From the NCBI GenBank assembly GCA_900755685.1, contig CAAEHI010000040.1:1-36507 (forward strand): a stretch of DNA of 36,507 bases. Direction: 5' to 3'. A program made the translations under genes and the position numbers. This DNA comes from an uncultured Collinsella sp. GTDB taxonomy: Bacteria; Actinomycetota; Coriobacteriia; Coriobacteriales; Coriobacteriaceae. The first letter of the stretch is position 1, and the number at the start of each line of letters is the position of its first letter. A model generated the notes under the pieces. The model ran no database searches and had not been told where the DNA came from. It saw only the letters and a list, made by a program, of their open reading frames with translations. Below are positions 22,260 to 31,044 of this stretch, in pieces.

Positions 22260-23888
22260 ATGGACAAGGCTGATGTAGTTATCAAGAGCGACGCCGTCTT
22301 TACCGGCGATGGGCTCGAGCCGTTTAAGGGCGGCGTTGCCGTGCGGGGCGATAAAATCGTTGCCTGCGGTGACGATGCTCACCTGGCACCGTTTATCGGT
22401 CCCGATACCGAGGTGCGCGACTTTGGCGACCAGCTCGTCATGCCCGGCCTGATCGACTCGCACACGCATTTTGCCCAGGGCGCGTTTATGACCGACCCCG
22501 ATTTTGCCGTCAACCTCATCGACTGCACCAGTTTTGAGATGGCGATGGAACGTGTCGTGGCGTTTGCGGCCGACCATCCCGATAACGAGTGGATTCTGGG
22601 CTGCCAGATTATCCAGTTCCAGTGGGATGTCCCCGAGATGCCCACGGCCGCGATGATCGATGAGTACATCTCCGACCGCCCGGTATTTCTGCAGCAGGTT
22701 GACTTGCATACCTTTAGTGCCAATACCTGCGCCATCAACAAGGTGGGAGTAACTTCGCAGACGCCCGATCCCGCAGGCGGCAAGATCCTTAAGGATGCCG
22801 ACGGCAATCTGACGGGCGTGTTTTCCAACAACGCCGGCGCCTTCTTTATGGACGAGGTCTACGACCCAGCGCCCGAGGTTGTTGACGCGTCGTTTGCAAA
22901 AACCGCCCGGCGCGCCAATGCCCTGGGAATCACTACGGTCGGCATGGTCAATCCTACGTTTGTGAGCATGGAAAACCCGTATGCGGTGTTGGCAGGTCTT
23001 AATGCCAAGGGCGACTTGCCGCTGCGCGTGTTCCTGTACACCGACCTGTTCGAAAACGAGTCCTTGACGCTCGAGCAGATCAAGGAGAAATACGCCTTCC
23101 CGGGTACGCAGGTGGAGTGGCACGGCTTTAAGCAGTTCCTTGATGGTGTGTGCTCCGACCATACCGCCTGGATGCTTGAACCCTATAGCAACGCACCCGA
23201 CACCTGTGGTGAGCCCGCGGAGGAGCCGGAGCGCATCCGTGCTGCCATCCTGAGGGCGCAGGAATGGGGCGTTGACACGCGCATCCATGCAATCGGCGAT
23301 CGCTCGGTGCGTTTTGTGCTCGATTGCTTTGAGGAGGGCGAGCGCTTGCATGGCAAGCGGGATTGTCGCCACTCCATGGAGCACAACGAGACGGTTCAAC
23401 CCGAGGATATGCCGCGTTATGCCGAGCTCGGCGTCTGCCCCGGCATGCAGCCGTGGCACATGCTGCTCGATATGGCTGACCTTGCCAAGGACGAAGCCGT
23501 GGGTCCCGAGCGTGCCGCGCTTTCGTGGCCCCTGCATAGCCTGCTTGCCAGCGGAGCCGTGGTGCACCTGGGCAGTGACTTCCCCGTTGTGGGCTTGGAG
23601 CCCATGGAGGAGGTGTACGGCGCGGTCTTCCGCATGCTCGAGGACGGTTCCAACCCTGAGGGCTGGTTCCCCCAGGAGCGCATTACCATGGCCGAGGCTC
23701 TGCGCGCCTACACCTATGGCAGCGCCTACGCCATGCATGCCGAGGACCGCATCGGCACGCTCGCGTGCGGCAAACAGGCAGATATCTGCGTGCTCGACCG
23801 CAATCTCTTTGATTGCGAGCCGGCCGAGGTGCTCGAGGCTACCGCAGCCCTCACGATGATCGCCGGCAAGGTGGTCTTTGAGGCATAG
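22260..23888 (+). CDS. YtcJ-like amidohydrolase family protein
   Basis: The 542-residue protein belongs to the Amidohydro_3 (YtcJ) group of metal-dependent hydrolases acting on amide, formyl or related C-N bonds. Motifs in order are the metal-binding HxH in LIDSHTHFAQG, the probable carboxylated Lys region WHGFKQFLDGV, IHAIGDRSV, MEHNETV and the metal Asp in LGSDFPV. A C-terminal composite beta segment follows (GKQADICVLDRNLF). The start at 22260 has GAGGAGG 6 nt upstream. The natural substrate cannot be read from sequence; location beside amine genes and before a MATE exporter hints at an N-acylated or guanidino compound. Confidence 0.87.
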   Translation: MDKADVVIKSDAVFTGDGLEPFKGGVAVRGDKIVACGDDAHLAPFIGPDTEVRDFGDQLVMPGLIDSHTHFAQGAFMTDPDFAVNLIDCTSFEMAMERVVAFAADHPDNEWILGCQIIQFQWDVPEMPTAAMIDEYISDRPVFLQQVDLHTFSANTCAINKVGVTSQTPDPAGGKILKDADGNLTGVFSNNAGAFFMDEVYDPAPEVVDASFAKTARRANALGITTVGMVNPTFVSMENPYAVLAGLNAKGDLPLRVFLYTDLFENESLTLEQIKEKYAFPGTQVEWHGFKQFLDGVCSDHTAWMLEPYSNAPDTCGEPAEEPERIRAAILRAQEWGVDTRIHAIGDRSVRFVLDCFEEGERLHGKRDCRHSMEHNETVQPEDMPRYAELGVCPGMQPWHMLLDMADLAKDEAVGPERAALSWPLHSLLASGAVVHLGSDFPVVGLEPMEEVYGAVFRMLEDGSNPEGWFPQERITMAEALRAYTYGSAYAMHAEDRIGTLACGKQADICVLDRNLFDCEPAEVLEATAALTMIAGKVVFEA

Positions 23889-23975
23889 CGCCATCGTTTG
23901 ATTGGGCGGCTTGGTGCCAGTTGTCAGCCGCCTGACATCCATTCAGCACTACTCTCTCAAGGAAAGGGGAGAACA

Positions 23976-25352
23976 ATGGCAGAAGAAGTAACCGCTGCCG
24001 TGGAGGAGGAGCGCGAGCTCGCCTCCCAACCGATTCCCGGTCTGGTGCGTAAGTACACCATCGTCACCGGCCAGGGCATGCTCGCCCAGATCATCATGGT
24101 GGTCCTTGAGGGCCTCGTGATGGGTTGGGGCCTAGGTGCCCACGGCCTGGCATGTGTCTCGATCATTATGTCGGTCGAGTACATCAACCTGGCCTTTGGC
24201 AACCTGTTTGGCACCGGCGTGCCCGCCGTGGTGGGCAACCTTTTGGGTGCCGGCGACATCAAGGGCGCAAGCAAGGCTTTTAGCCAGGGCTTTTGGCTCA
24301 CCACGATCGTGAGTGTGCTGCTTGCTGTGGTGATGGCAGTGTTTACCGAGCCCATCTGCACATTCTTTGGCGCCACGCCCGACATCATGGCCGATACCGT
24401 TGCCGGCGTGCGCACCTTCGCCGTGCTGCTGCCGCTCACGGTCATTGGCCAGATGATCACCGCTGTGATGCGTGTGGACGAGAAGGTTCAGATCCAGGCC
24501 AACCTCATGACCGTTTCGGCCATCGTCGCCATCTGTTGGCTCGCGCTTTCCACGTTTGTGCTCAAGTTTGGCGTTATGGGCGCCGGCGTGTACTACGGGC
24601 TTTCCATCGGTATCTGGGCCATCGGTATCTTCTGGTTCATCGGGGGCAAAAAGTCCCAGCTCCAGATTAGCCTGGCCGACCTTAAGCTCGACCTCGCCAT
24701 CTGCGGCCAGATCTTCAAGATCGGCTTCTCGTTCTTCCTGGTCCAGGGTGCGACCTTTATCTTTAATACCGTTGCCAACTCGCTTTTGGGTTCGCTCGGC
24801 GGCGACATGGGCTCGCTCTACATCGCAGCCTTTGGCGTGATCAACGGCTACATCCTCTACATTACCATGATGGTTGCCCAGTGCTTCTCCTACGGTCTGC
24901 AGCCCATCGCTGCCTTCAACGCCGGCGCAAAGGCTTGGGCACGCCTTAAGGAGACGCTCTCCTGCACGCTTAAGTACCAGGTTGTGACGCTGGCGCTGGT
25001 CACCGTCGCGCTCTGGCTTGCCGCCACCCCGGTGTGCGCCTTCTTTGCCGGCAGCGATCCTGCGCTCGTTGAGGTTGCCGCCAACGCCACGCGTACTGTC
25101 ATCCTGGCTGTTGCCCTGGGCTATCTTGCCATGACCATGTCGATGTATTTCCAGGCGGTCGAGAAGGTGGGTGTCGCCACGTTTACGGGCCTGCTTCGCT
25201 ATGTGATCTGCTCGGTGCCGCTTATGTACCTCCTCGGCAACATGATGGGTGTCGAGGGCGTGTGGATCGCCCTGGTGGTGGCCGATGCCATTACTGGCAT
25301 CATCTCCATTGCGTTCGCCGCGCACGAGTCCAAGCGCCTTGCCACGCTCTAG
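23976..25352 (+). CDS. MATE-family efflux transporter
   Basis: The 458-residue protein has about 12 hydrophobic segments and MATE-type features: an N-terminal GMLAQIIMVVLEGLVMG helix, NLFGTGVPAVVGNLLGAGD, and the second-half repeat GSLYIAAFGVINGYILYITMM with QCFSYGLQPIAAFNAGA. MATE proteins export cationic organic compounds using Na+ or H+ gradients. It follows the amidohydrolase by 87 nt on the same strand and may be co-transcribed with it. GGAAAGGGGAGAAC precedes the ATG. Substrate unknown. Confidence 0.88.
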   Translation: MAEEVTAAVEEERELASQPIPGLVRKYTIVTGQGMLAQIIMVVLEGLVMGWGLGAHGLACVSIIMSVEYINLAFGNLFGTGVPAVVGNLLGAGDIKGASKAFSQGFWLTTIVSVLLAVVMAVFTEPICTFFGATPDIMADTVAGVRTFAVLLPLTVIGQMITAVMRVDEKVQIQANLMTVSAIVAICWLALSTFVLKFGVMGAGVYYGLSIGIWAIGIFWFIGGKKSQLQISLADLKLDLAICGQIFKIGFSFFLVQGATFIFNTVANSLLGSLGGDMGSLYIAAFGVINGYILYITMMVAQCFSYGLQPIAAFNAGAKAWARLKETLSCTLKYQVVTLALVTVALWLAATPVCAFFAGSDPALVEVAANATRTVILAVALGYLAMTMSMYFQAVEKVGVATFTGLLRYVICSVPLMYLLGNMMGVEGVWIALVVADAITGIISIAFAAHESKRLATL

Positions 25353-25400
25353 GCTCGGACATGGCTGGCGTACGATAGTCGAACAAGTTAACTCGCCTGC

Positions 25401-25441
25401 AAGCCACCACAATGGGGACAGCCCCCATTGTGGTGGCTTTT
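25401..25441 (+). terminator. Terminator after the MATE gene with GGGACAG loop
   Basis: A 17-bp perfect stem (25401-25417 / 25423-25439) starting AAGCCACCACAATGGGG has the loop acagc and a final TTT. It contains GGGACAG (25415-25421) and is a sequence variant of the terminator at 5821-5857. Confidence 0.85.
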
Positions 25442-25494
25442 GTTATTTAGGGTCTGAGATTTCGGCTCTATAAATAATGCTTTTGAACTGGGTT

Positions 25495-25563
25495 ACTATA
25501 AGATTATGGTAAACGCTACTATAAGATTATGGAGAATGAAACTATTCGATTATGGTAACAGCG
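25495..25563 (+). repeat. Three 23-bp direct repeats upstream of the ATPase gene
   Basis: ACTATAAGATTATGG begins at 25495 and 25518, and ACTATTCGATTATGG at 25541: an exact 23-bp period. The array ends 17 nt before the ATPase start codon. The block is AT-rich compared with its surroundings. It may be an iteron-like operator or a repeated TACTAT promoter element. Confidence 0.7.
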
Positions 25564-25580
25564 TAATAAGGGGCGTTGAT

Positions 25581-26750
25581 ATGGCTGAGTTCATTAACAG
25601 GGATTTGCATGAGTTGCTCATTCGCATGGCAGGCTGGTTTCCTGTTGTGTCGTTGACAGGGCCTAGGCAGAGTGGTAAGTCTACGCTGGTTCGGCATGCC
25701 TTTCCCGACTATTCCTACGTCACGCTTGAGGACCCTCAAACGAGGCGCGCGGCCTTGGAGGATCCGGTGAGTTTTATCCGCAACCGAAAGGGCGGACTCA
25801 TCATCGATGAGGCGCAATACGCCCCGGATTTGTTTTCAATGATCCAGGTTGTTTCGGATGAGCGGGGAGACGCCGGTCAATACATCCTTACAGGCTCGCA
25901 AAACTTTTTGATGATGAAAAGCATCGGGCAGTCTCTTGCCGGGCGAGTCGGGATCTTAAAATTGCTGCCATTATCGTTTCGAGAAGCGGAGAGGGGCCAG
26001 CAGGGGCAGCTGGAAGTGGATTTGTTCGCGCTCGAAGGGGGATACCCTCGCCTGCGTTCCGCCGGAATGCCGTCCTCGGTTTATTTTCCCAGCTATATCG
26101 ATACCTATGTTGAGCGCGATGTTGTGGGCTTGCTTGATGTGCGCAATAAGGCGGAGTTTCATAAGTTTCTGTCCATAATTGCTCAGAGCGTCGGTGCCCT
26201 CATCAATATATCCTCGCTTTCTCGAGATACGGGCGTGAGCGTATCGACCATTAAAAGCTGGTTGTCCATTCTGGAGCAGAGCTACCTGACGTTTTCGCTG
26301 CAGCCCTATTATGCAAATGCCAAGAAGCGTCTAACTAAAACGCCCAAGCTCTATTTTTACGACACGGGGCTGCTCTGCTACTTGCTCAAAATTGGATCAC
26401 TGGAGCAACTATTGGAGAGCCCTTATCTGGGGGCCGTTTTCGAAAACCTCATCGTTTCCGAAACGGCGAAGAGCCATCTCAACGTGGGCGAGAATCCCGA
26501 GCTGTATTTCTATAGGGACGACAGCAAGCGTGAAATCGATTTGCTCGACTGTACAAACTCAGGGAGTCCCAAGGCTATCGAAATAAAATCATCCAGAACG
26601 TATCACGATAAGTACGCCCGCCATCTACAGACTGTATGCGATGAGATCGACATTGCAAAAGATGCGCGCTATGTTGTGGCCCGCGTGGACTCAACGTATG
26701 AGTCGAAAGACTGTAGTGTGGTTTCGGCGCGTGATTGGCTTTTACGATAA
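25581..26750 (+). CDS. AAA-type ATPase with DUF4143 domain
   Basis: The 389-residue protein has an N-terminal AAA_14 ATPase domain with Walker A GPRQSGKST (about residues 30-38), Walker B GLIIDEAQ and sensor LTGSQNF. A winged-helix part follows, and then a C-terminal DUF4143 region with a PD-(D/E)XK-like core (REIDLL, AIEIKSS). Such proteins are common accessory genes of uncertain function in gut bacteria. Codon use is more AT-rich than neighbouring genes, in line with horizontal transfer. AAGGGG precedes the ATG; an in-frame ATG at 25506 lies inside the direct repeats and is less likely. Confidence 0.88.
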   Translation: MAEFINRDLHELLIRMAGWFPVVSLTGPRQSGKSTLVRHAFPDYSYVTLEDPQTRRAALEDPVSFIRNRKGGLIIDEAQYAPDLFSMIQVVSDERGDAGQYILTGSQNFLMMKSIGQSLAGRVGILKLLPLSFREAERGQQGQLEVDLFALEGGYPRLRSAGMPSSVYFPSYIDTYVERDVVGLLDVRNKAEFHKFLSIIAQSVGALINISSLSRDTGVSVSTIKSWLSILEQSYLTFSLQPYYANAKKRLTKTPKLYFYDTGLLCYLLKIGSLEQLLESPYLGAVFENLIVSETAKSHLNVGENPELYFYRDDSKREIDLLDCTNSGSPKAIEIKSSRTYHDKYARHLQTVCDEIDIAKDARYVVARVDSTYESKDCSVVSARDWLLR

Positions 26751-26770
26751 CAAGCTCGGCGTATTAACGG

Positions 26771-26812
26771 CTGCCGCGAAGGGAACCGGCCCCCTTTTTG
26801 CGGCGGTTTTTG
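26771..26812 (+). terminator. Terminator of the ATPase gene (hairpin A, second composite repeat)
   Basis: CTGCCGCGAAGGG pairs imperfectly with CCCTTTTTGCGGCGG and is followed by TTTTTG. It corresponds to the hairpin at 12832-12868 and likewise precedes a 121-bp palindrome. Confidence 0.65.
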
Positions 26813-26834
26813 CCTATCTGGTGCGTCTTAGATG

Positions 26835-26955
26835 CAAGTGAGTAGACTTATTTGGATATGCCGAGCACATCGCAACAAATACTCAATAAAACCGCAGGTC
26901 AGAGCTGTGGCGTTTTGGGGCGTGCTTGACCTCCTGCAAAAAGCCTACTCACTTG
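26835..26955. repeat. 121-bp composite palindrome, copy 2
   Basis: The same length, ends (CAAGTGAGTAG ... CTACTCACTTG) and internal blocks (CCGAGCACATCGC, CGCAGGTCAG, CTGTGGCGTTTTG) as at 12897-13017. It carries substitutions that weaken the inner stem. It lies between the ATPase gene and a convergent LuxR gene, as copy 1 lies between the Bce permease and a convergent LuxR gene. Confidence 0.85.
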
Positions 26956-26972
26956 GTTTCTCTGCTAGAAGA

Positions 26973-27005
26973 CCGCCGCGAGGGAAGGCAGCTCCCTCGC
27001 GGCGG
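26973..27005. repeat. Hairpin C of the composite repeat, copy 2
   Basis: CCGCCGCGAGGGA (26973-26985) pairs with TCCCTCGCGGCGG (26993-27005). A degenerate copy of the CCCAGATAAAACCTGCCAAA block follows at about 27016-27046, in the same order as after the first composite repeat. Confidence 0.7.
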
Positions 27006-27089
27006 CTGACATTTGCCCAGATAAAACCTGCCAAAATAAACCTGTCTACTCTTTGAGCCAGAGCCGACACTAATTCAAATGGCGAAATC

Positions 27090-27121
27090 AAAGGGCGTTC
27101 TCTGCATGGAGGGCGCCCTTT
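27090..27121. terminator. Terminator beside the soluble LuxR gene
   Basis: AAAGGGCG (27090-27097) pairs with CGCCCTTT (27114-27121) and is followed by TTT on the plus strand. It directly abuts the stop codon of the minus-strand regulator at 27123 and can act in both directions. Confidence 0.65.
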
Positions 27122-27122
27122 T

Positions 27123-27926
27123 TTATCGCGGGATGTTTTGCGTGGCAGTCATGAGGCCCAGGCGGTTGCTGACGCCGAGCTTGCGATAGATGGCGTTGAC
27201 ATGCTTCTTGACGGTTGACTCGCTTATGAATAGCTCGTTTGCCATCTGTTTGTTCGTTTTGCCGTCGAGCATGAGCCGCATGACTTCGGCTTCGCGCGGT
27301 TGGATATTGTGTTCTGTAATGAAAGCATTTAGCTGGTTTGTGTCTTCTGTCTGGGTGAGTTTAATGCCCCGAGGATAGAGGTTGGCGAGCGCGAGGCTCG
27401 CGTGCCGAGCGACTTCGAGCAGGATTGCGAGCTCGGTGTCGGTGAAGTCTCCGGCCGTGCGTTCACGAAACAGGGTGATGCTTCCTAGCGGGCTGTCGTT
27501 GTGCGCGAGCGTGGCCGTACAGCCAAAGTAGACGCCCTGCGGTTCCATCCATTTGCGATAGATGGGCGTGGCATCGCGTCGCTCGACGTCGACGAGGTCG
27601 AGGTCGCGGTAGACGCCGACCTTATGTAAGTCAAAGCTCCATGTTGTATAGTCCATCGCGGCGTAGCGGTTGTAGTAGTCGCTCAGTGCGCGGTCGTCCA
27701 TTCCGCTGCTTGCGGGGTGGACGTAGCGTGGGGCATCACTGCCCGCTGCCTCGATCAGGTCGAACATGGCGATCCGATGGGGCACGAGCCCTGTCGTTCC
27801 CTCGAGGGTCTCCTTTTGCAGCTTATCGACACCGTGTGATGCGTGGATTGCAAGCGCGAGCTCGTTGAGAGCAGTCCAGGTCGTACTGTCCAACTCAATA
27901 GTCTGCTGATTATTGCATGGGGGCAT
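27123..27926 (-). CDS. LuxR-family regulator with GAF-like sensor domain
   Basis: The 267-residue soluble protein has an N-terminal sensor region that ends in a GAF-like helix (FTDTELAILLEVARHASLALAN, about residues 164-185). A C-terminal LuxR helix-turn-helix follows (QPREAEVMRLMLDGKTNKQMANELFISESTVKKHVNAIYRKLGVSNR). It has no receiver domain, so it probably binds a small molecule. The start at 27926 has AAAGGA upstream; a frame start at 27962 lacks one. It is divergent from the second agmatine deiminase, its likely target, with a short inverted repeat between. Confidence 0.87.
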   Translation of the reverse strand: MPPCNNQQTIELDSTTWTALNELALAIHASHGVDKLQKETLEGTTGLVPHRIAMFDLIEAAGSDAPRYVHPASSGMDDRALSDYYNRYAAMDYTTWSFDLHKVGVYRDLDLVDVERRDATPIYRKWMEPQGVYFGCTATLAHNDSPLGSITLFRERTAGDFTDTELAILLEVARHASLALANLYPRGIKLTQTEDTNQLNAFITEHNIQPREAEVMRLMLDGKTNKQMANELFISESTVKKHVNAIYRKLGVSNRLGLMTATQNIPR

Positions 27927-27988
27927 AGGGCATCCTTTCCATTGTGGAACCCAGTATGTCATGTTCTCGGCCTGAATAGAACTTTAGG

Positions 27989-28017
27989 TCAGCGAATGGT
28001 ATACCGTCGGTCGCTGA
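27989..28017. promoter_or_regulatory. Dyad between the GAF-LuxR gene and aguA copy 2
   Basis: TCAGCGA (27989-27995) and TCGCTGA (28011-28017) enclose the palindrome GGTATACC (27998-28005). A further pair, ATGTTCTC (27961) and GAGAACAT (near 28037), brackets it. It is a candidate operator for the divergent LuxR-type regulator. Confidence 0.45.
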
Positions 28018-28104
28018 AAGGGGCTCGAGGGACCATTGAGAACATCTCGGTGCGGCCGCATCATGGTCTCGTCAAGCAAAAGCACCGAGATTTAGGAGCT
28101 TGAA

Positions 28105-29226
28105 ATGAAGACCATTTACGAGAGCGAGTCTACGCCAAAGAAGGACGGATTCTACATGCCCGGCGAGTACGAAGAGCAGGAGCGCACCTGGATTTTGTGG
28201 CCGCATCGCTCGGATGTGTGGCGCTGTGGTGCCAAGCCGGCGCAAAAGGTCTTTACCGAGATTATTAAGACCGTTGCACGTTTTCAGCCCATCACTGTGG
28301 GCGTCAACACTGAAGACTTCCCCGCGGTGTGTGAGATCTTCGACGGCGTTGAGAACGTGCGCGTTATCCACATGGAGTACAACGACAGCTGGATTCGCGA
28401 CCCCGGCCCGGCGTTTCTTGTCAACGACAAGGGGGACGTGGCACTCTCGCACTTCCACTTTAATGCTTACGGCGGTTTCATTGACGGCCTGTATTTCCCG
28501 TGGGACAAGGACGCTTCCATTGGCCTGCAGGTGGCACAGCTCGAGCAGGTTAACCGCTATCGTCCCGAGGATTATATCCTCGAGGGTGGCTCGTTTAACT
28601 GCGACGGCCAGGGCACCGTGGTGACCACCGAGATGTGCCTGCTCAATGAGGACCGCAACCCCCAGTACACCAAGGAGCAGATCGAGGAGAAGCTTGCCGA
28701 GTACCTGGGCATCGAGAAGGTCATTTGGATCAAGGATGGCATCGACCCGTTTGAGACCAACGGGCACGTGGACGACGTCGCATGCTTTAGTGCGCCCGGC
28801 GAGGTCTGCTGCATGTGGACCGATGATCCCAACCATAAGTTCTACAAGGAGTGCCAAGAGGCGTATAAGACGCTTTCCGAGACGACGGATGCCCGTGGCC
28901 GCAAGCTCAAGATCCACAAGGTGATTATGCCTGCGACCTCGGTATATATGACCGAGGAGGAGGCCAGCACGATTGACCCCGTCGAGGGCGTGCTGCCGCG
29001 TACCCCCGAGGATGCTTTCGAGCCGAGCTACCTCAACTTCCTGCCCATCAACGGCGCAGTGCTTGTACCGCAGTTCGGCGATCCCAATGACGCCCAGGCG
29101 CTCAAGGATATCCAGGCTGCTTATCCGGACCGTGAAGTCATCGGTATCATGACTCGCGAGGTTATCTACGGCGGCGGCAACATCCACTGCATCACCCAGC
29201 AGCAGCCCAAGGCGCGCTGTAAATAG
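28105..29226 (+). CDS. aguA: Agmatine deiminase, copy 2
   Basis: The 373-residue protein has the usual length and complete motifs of agmatine deiminase: WILWPHR, DSWIRDPGPAF (the standard substrate loop), HFHFNAYGG, ILEGGSF, NGHVDD and the catalytic Cys (about residue 362) in GGGNIHCITQQ. It makes N-carbamoylputrescine from agmatine. It stands alone, with its own divergent LuxR-type regulator and terminator, and differs from copy 1 in codon use and in lacking an internal insert. The two copies are probably regulated separately. AGGAG precedes the ATG. Confidence 0.93.
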   Translation: MKTIYESESTPKKDGFYMPGEYEEQERTWILWPHRSDVWRCGAKPAQKVFTEIIKTVARFQPITVGVNTEDFPAVCEIFDGVENVRVIHMEYNDSWIRDPGPAFLVNDKGDVALSHFHFNAYGGFIDGLYFPWDKDASIGLQVAQLEQVNRYRPEDYILEGGSFNCDGQGTVVTTEMCLLNEDRNPQYTKEQIEEKLAEYLGIEKVIWIKDGIDPFETNGHVDDVACFSAPGEVCCMWTDDPNHKFYKECQEAYKTLSETTDARGRKLKIHKVIMPATSVYMTEEEASTIDPVEGVLPRTPEDAFEPSYLNFLPINGAVLVPQFGDPNDAQALKDIQAAYPDREVIGIMTREVIYGGGNIHCITQQQPKARCK

Positions 29227-29264
29227 CAGTTCCATGGTGAACAGTGCTTGATTGTCCGCACGCG

Positions 29265-29299
29265 AAAGTCCGCCGACTTCAATGGTCGGCGGACTTTTT
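29265..29299 (+). terminator. Terminator of aguA copy 2
   Basis: A 13-bp perfect stem AAAGTCCGCCGAC (29265-29277) / GTCGGCGGACTTT (29285-29297) with loop ttcaatg is followed by TT. Confidence 0.9.
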
Positions 29300-29386
29300 G
29301 TGTGGTGGTTTCAGCTGAACGGCGGGCCGTGCGGCTTGGGTGTGCGGGCACACAATCTGGGGAAACCAAACAGATTGGGGCCTTAT

Positions 29387-29557
29387 ATGATCGACTCGAA
29401 GGGAAACGTGCGACCCGAGGGCATGTTTAACAGGGCGTACCTGGCCCCCGAAGCCCAGCGCGCATACGATACGCTGCTCGAGTGCGTGCTCAACGGGCAG
29501 AAGGGTTGCGAGGCTTCGGCGCATGCGGGCATGGATACCATCAAGGCGCTCGTATAG
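29387..29557 (+). CDS. Small hypothetical protein (56 aa), uncertain
   Basis: This 56-codon frame (MIDSKGNVRPEGMFNRAYLA ...) shows plausible helical composition but no family. The ribosome site is weak. It overlaps the start of the kinase-like remnant in another frame and may be part of the decayed locus. Confidence 0.3.
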   Translation: MIDSKGNVRPEGMFNRAYLAPEAQRAYDTLLECVLNGQKGCEASAHAGMDTIKALV

Positions 29558-30128
29558 CTTTACGCTTTCGGATGTGACACATAGGACTGCGTGCGCCGCT
29601 CCCGGCTATATTGCCCCCGAGGTGCTTCAACTCATGGAGATAGCCGGCATCAGCGATTTCGAGAGCTTGGCAGCGTCCACGAATGCCCCCGTGTTTACGC
29701 CACAGACGGATGACTTTGGACTCGCGGTCCATATCTTTAAGATGCTTAACCGCGGAATACACCCATACGCTTCTGGTGAGCTGGACTTGGACATATTTGA
29801 CCTGGACGACGATGACATTCCGCCTGCACCATTGATAAACAGCTGCGTGTGTAATGGGCACAGCCCGTTTGTGGGGACGTTGGTCGGATACGTTGTCCCA
29901 AAGTACGCTCTTGAGCTCGATGATTTTAGCGGCACTATGGGCGAGGCACTCCGTCGATCGCTGTATGGCAGGGCGGAGGAGCGTCTTGACGCACGCACAT
30001 GGGCGCGCCTGCTCGACCGCTATCTATCCGAGACAGTTGTGTGCAAGCGTGGCCATCTCCACCACTCGTTACAGCACGAATGCCCTTGCTGCCGAGGAGA
30101 GCGCGCCTTGTTGACTCGTCTTGGTTGA
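29523..30128 (+). pseudogene. Protein-kinase-like fragment with C-terminal zinc-ribbon motif
   Basis: The frame begins inside a kinase activation segment: GYIAPEV matches the APE motif, and DDFGLAVHIFKMLNRGIHPY matches subdomain IX with its conserved Asp. The C-terminus has CKRGHLHHS and CPCCRGER, a Cys/His zinc-binding pair. The N-lobe, HRD and DFG motifs are missing upstream in every frame, so a functional kinase cannot be made. The layout (kinase with zinc-ribbon tail) recalls bacterial kinases found with VWA and PP2C proteins in phage- or stress-related loci, but this link is an inference. Confidence 0.6.
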
Positions 30129-30172
30129 TGGTTTGGGCCGTCTTGTAGAAAGCCCGTGAGGCGACATGCAAG

Positions 30173-30823
30173 TTAATCCTGCGTGTCGCCTCCGTACATA
30201 TAGACGATAAATCCGTCGCCGGTGTCCTGGCTGTGATCCTCCAAGATGCGCTTCATGTTGAGGTGCTCGTAGAACTGCCAGTCGGAGTTGCAGTCGCTCA
30301 TCAGGAAGAATTTGGTGCACCCGGCTTTGGCGAGTTCGGCGCGCGCAAGGTCGATGAGCGCACGGCCGAGCCCCTTGCCCTGCCATTCGGGCACGATGAT
30401 GATCAGGTTGAGCTGGCCTTGGGCATATTCGTTGCCCGTGGCGGCAAAGCGGTCGGCTGTTGCCTTCTCGCGGCTATCGCCAAAGAGCGAGCCTTCGAGC
30501 TTGGCATCGGCGGTCTTTGCCATCTCGGTTGCCTGGACGAACATCTCGTTGTAGCAGGGCTCCCACGTGGGATTGGTGCGTGGTTTGCCGTCTTCGAAGA
30601 TACCGATGCAGCAAGCGGCGATGATGCGGCCTTCAGCTTCGGCAACGAGCGCGATGGGGGAGCGCTGCAGCTGCATGGCGATGTTAAAGCGCGCACAGAA
30701 ATCGGCGGCTTCGACGTCGCCTCGGTTGCGCAGCGTGTTGCACCACAGCTGGTTGTAGATGGCGGCGATGCCGGCCAGGTCATCGAGCGTGGCGGCACGC
30801 AGAGTTACGTTGTCAAGGCTCAT
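30173..30823 (-). CDS. GNAT-family N-acetyltransferase
   Basis: The 216-residue protein starts MSLDNVTLRAATLDDLAGIA, typical of a GNAT fold, and has the acetyl-CoA motif A as VPEWQGKGLGRALIDLARAEL. A C-terminal motif follows (FFLMSDCNSDWQFYEHLNM). These enzymes acetylate small amines or protein N-termini with acetyl-CoA; the acceptor is unknown. ATG at 30823 has AAGGAG 6 nt upstream, so it is preferred over the TTG at 30838. Confidence 0.87.
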   Translation of the reverse strand: MSLDNVTLRAATLDDLAGIAAIYNQLWCNTLRNRGDVEAADFCARFNIAMQLQRSPIALVAEAEGRIIAACCIGIFEDGKPRTNPTWEPCYNEMFVQATEMAKTADAKLEGSLFGDSREKATADRFAATGNEYAQGQLNLIIIVPEWQGKGLGRALIDLARAELAKAGCTKFFLMSDCNSDWQFYEHLNMKRILEDHSQDTGDGFIVYMYGGDTQD

Positions 30824-30971
30824 GGGGGCTCCTTCCAAGTTGGGTCAGGCCACCCCTGAGTGTGACATGGACGCAGGACGGCCGCATCGACCATTCGGCA
30901 GGCGAGCCTCGAATCCTCGGGGACGGAGGGTCCTAAGAAGGAATGAGGGCGGATTTTCGGACACTTGCTCG

Positions 30972-31039
30972 ATGAGAGTGGATAATCTCCCACTTTTAGC
31001 GCTGGTATAGGCCAAAAACGGGAGATTATCCACTCTCAT
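30972..31039. repeat. Perfect 20-bp inverted repeat
   Basis: ATGAGAGTGGATAATCTCCC (30972-30991) is exactly inverted at 31020-31039, with a 28-nt centre. It lies 6 bp from the next palindrome (31045-31102). There is no T-run. It occupies part of the 476-nt gap between the GNAT and DAHP synthase genes, which holds only repeats. Confidence 0.85.
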
Positions 31040-31044
31040 TCTGG

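Noticed and set aside
22230..23942. 570-codon minus-strand open frame opposite the amidohydrolase
   Set aside because: No motifs and no ribosome site; composition is that of an antisense shadow.
28072..29235. 387-codon minus-strand open frame opposite aguA copy 2
   Set aside because: It mirrors the real gene, and similar antisense frames oppose most GC-rich genes here. The aguA frame has all catalytic motifs.
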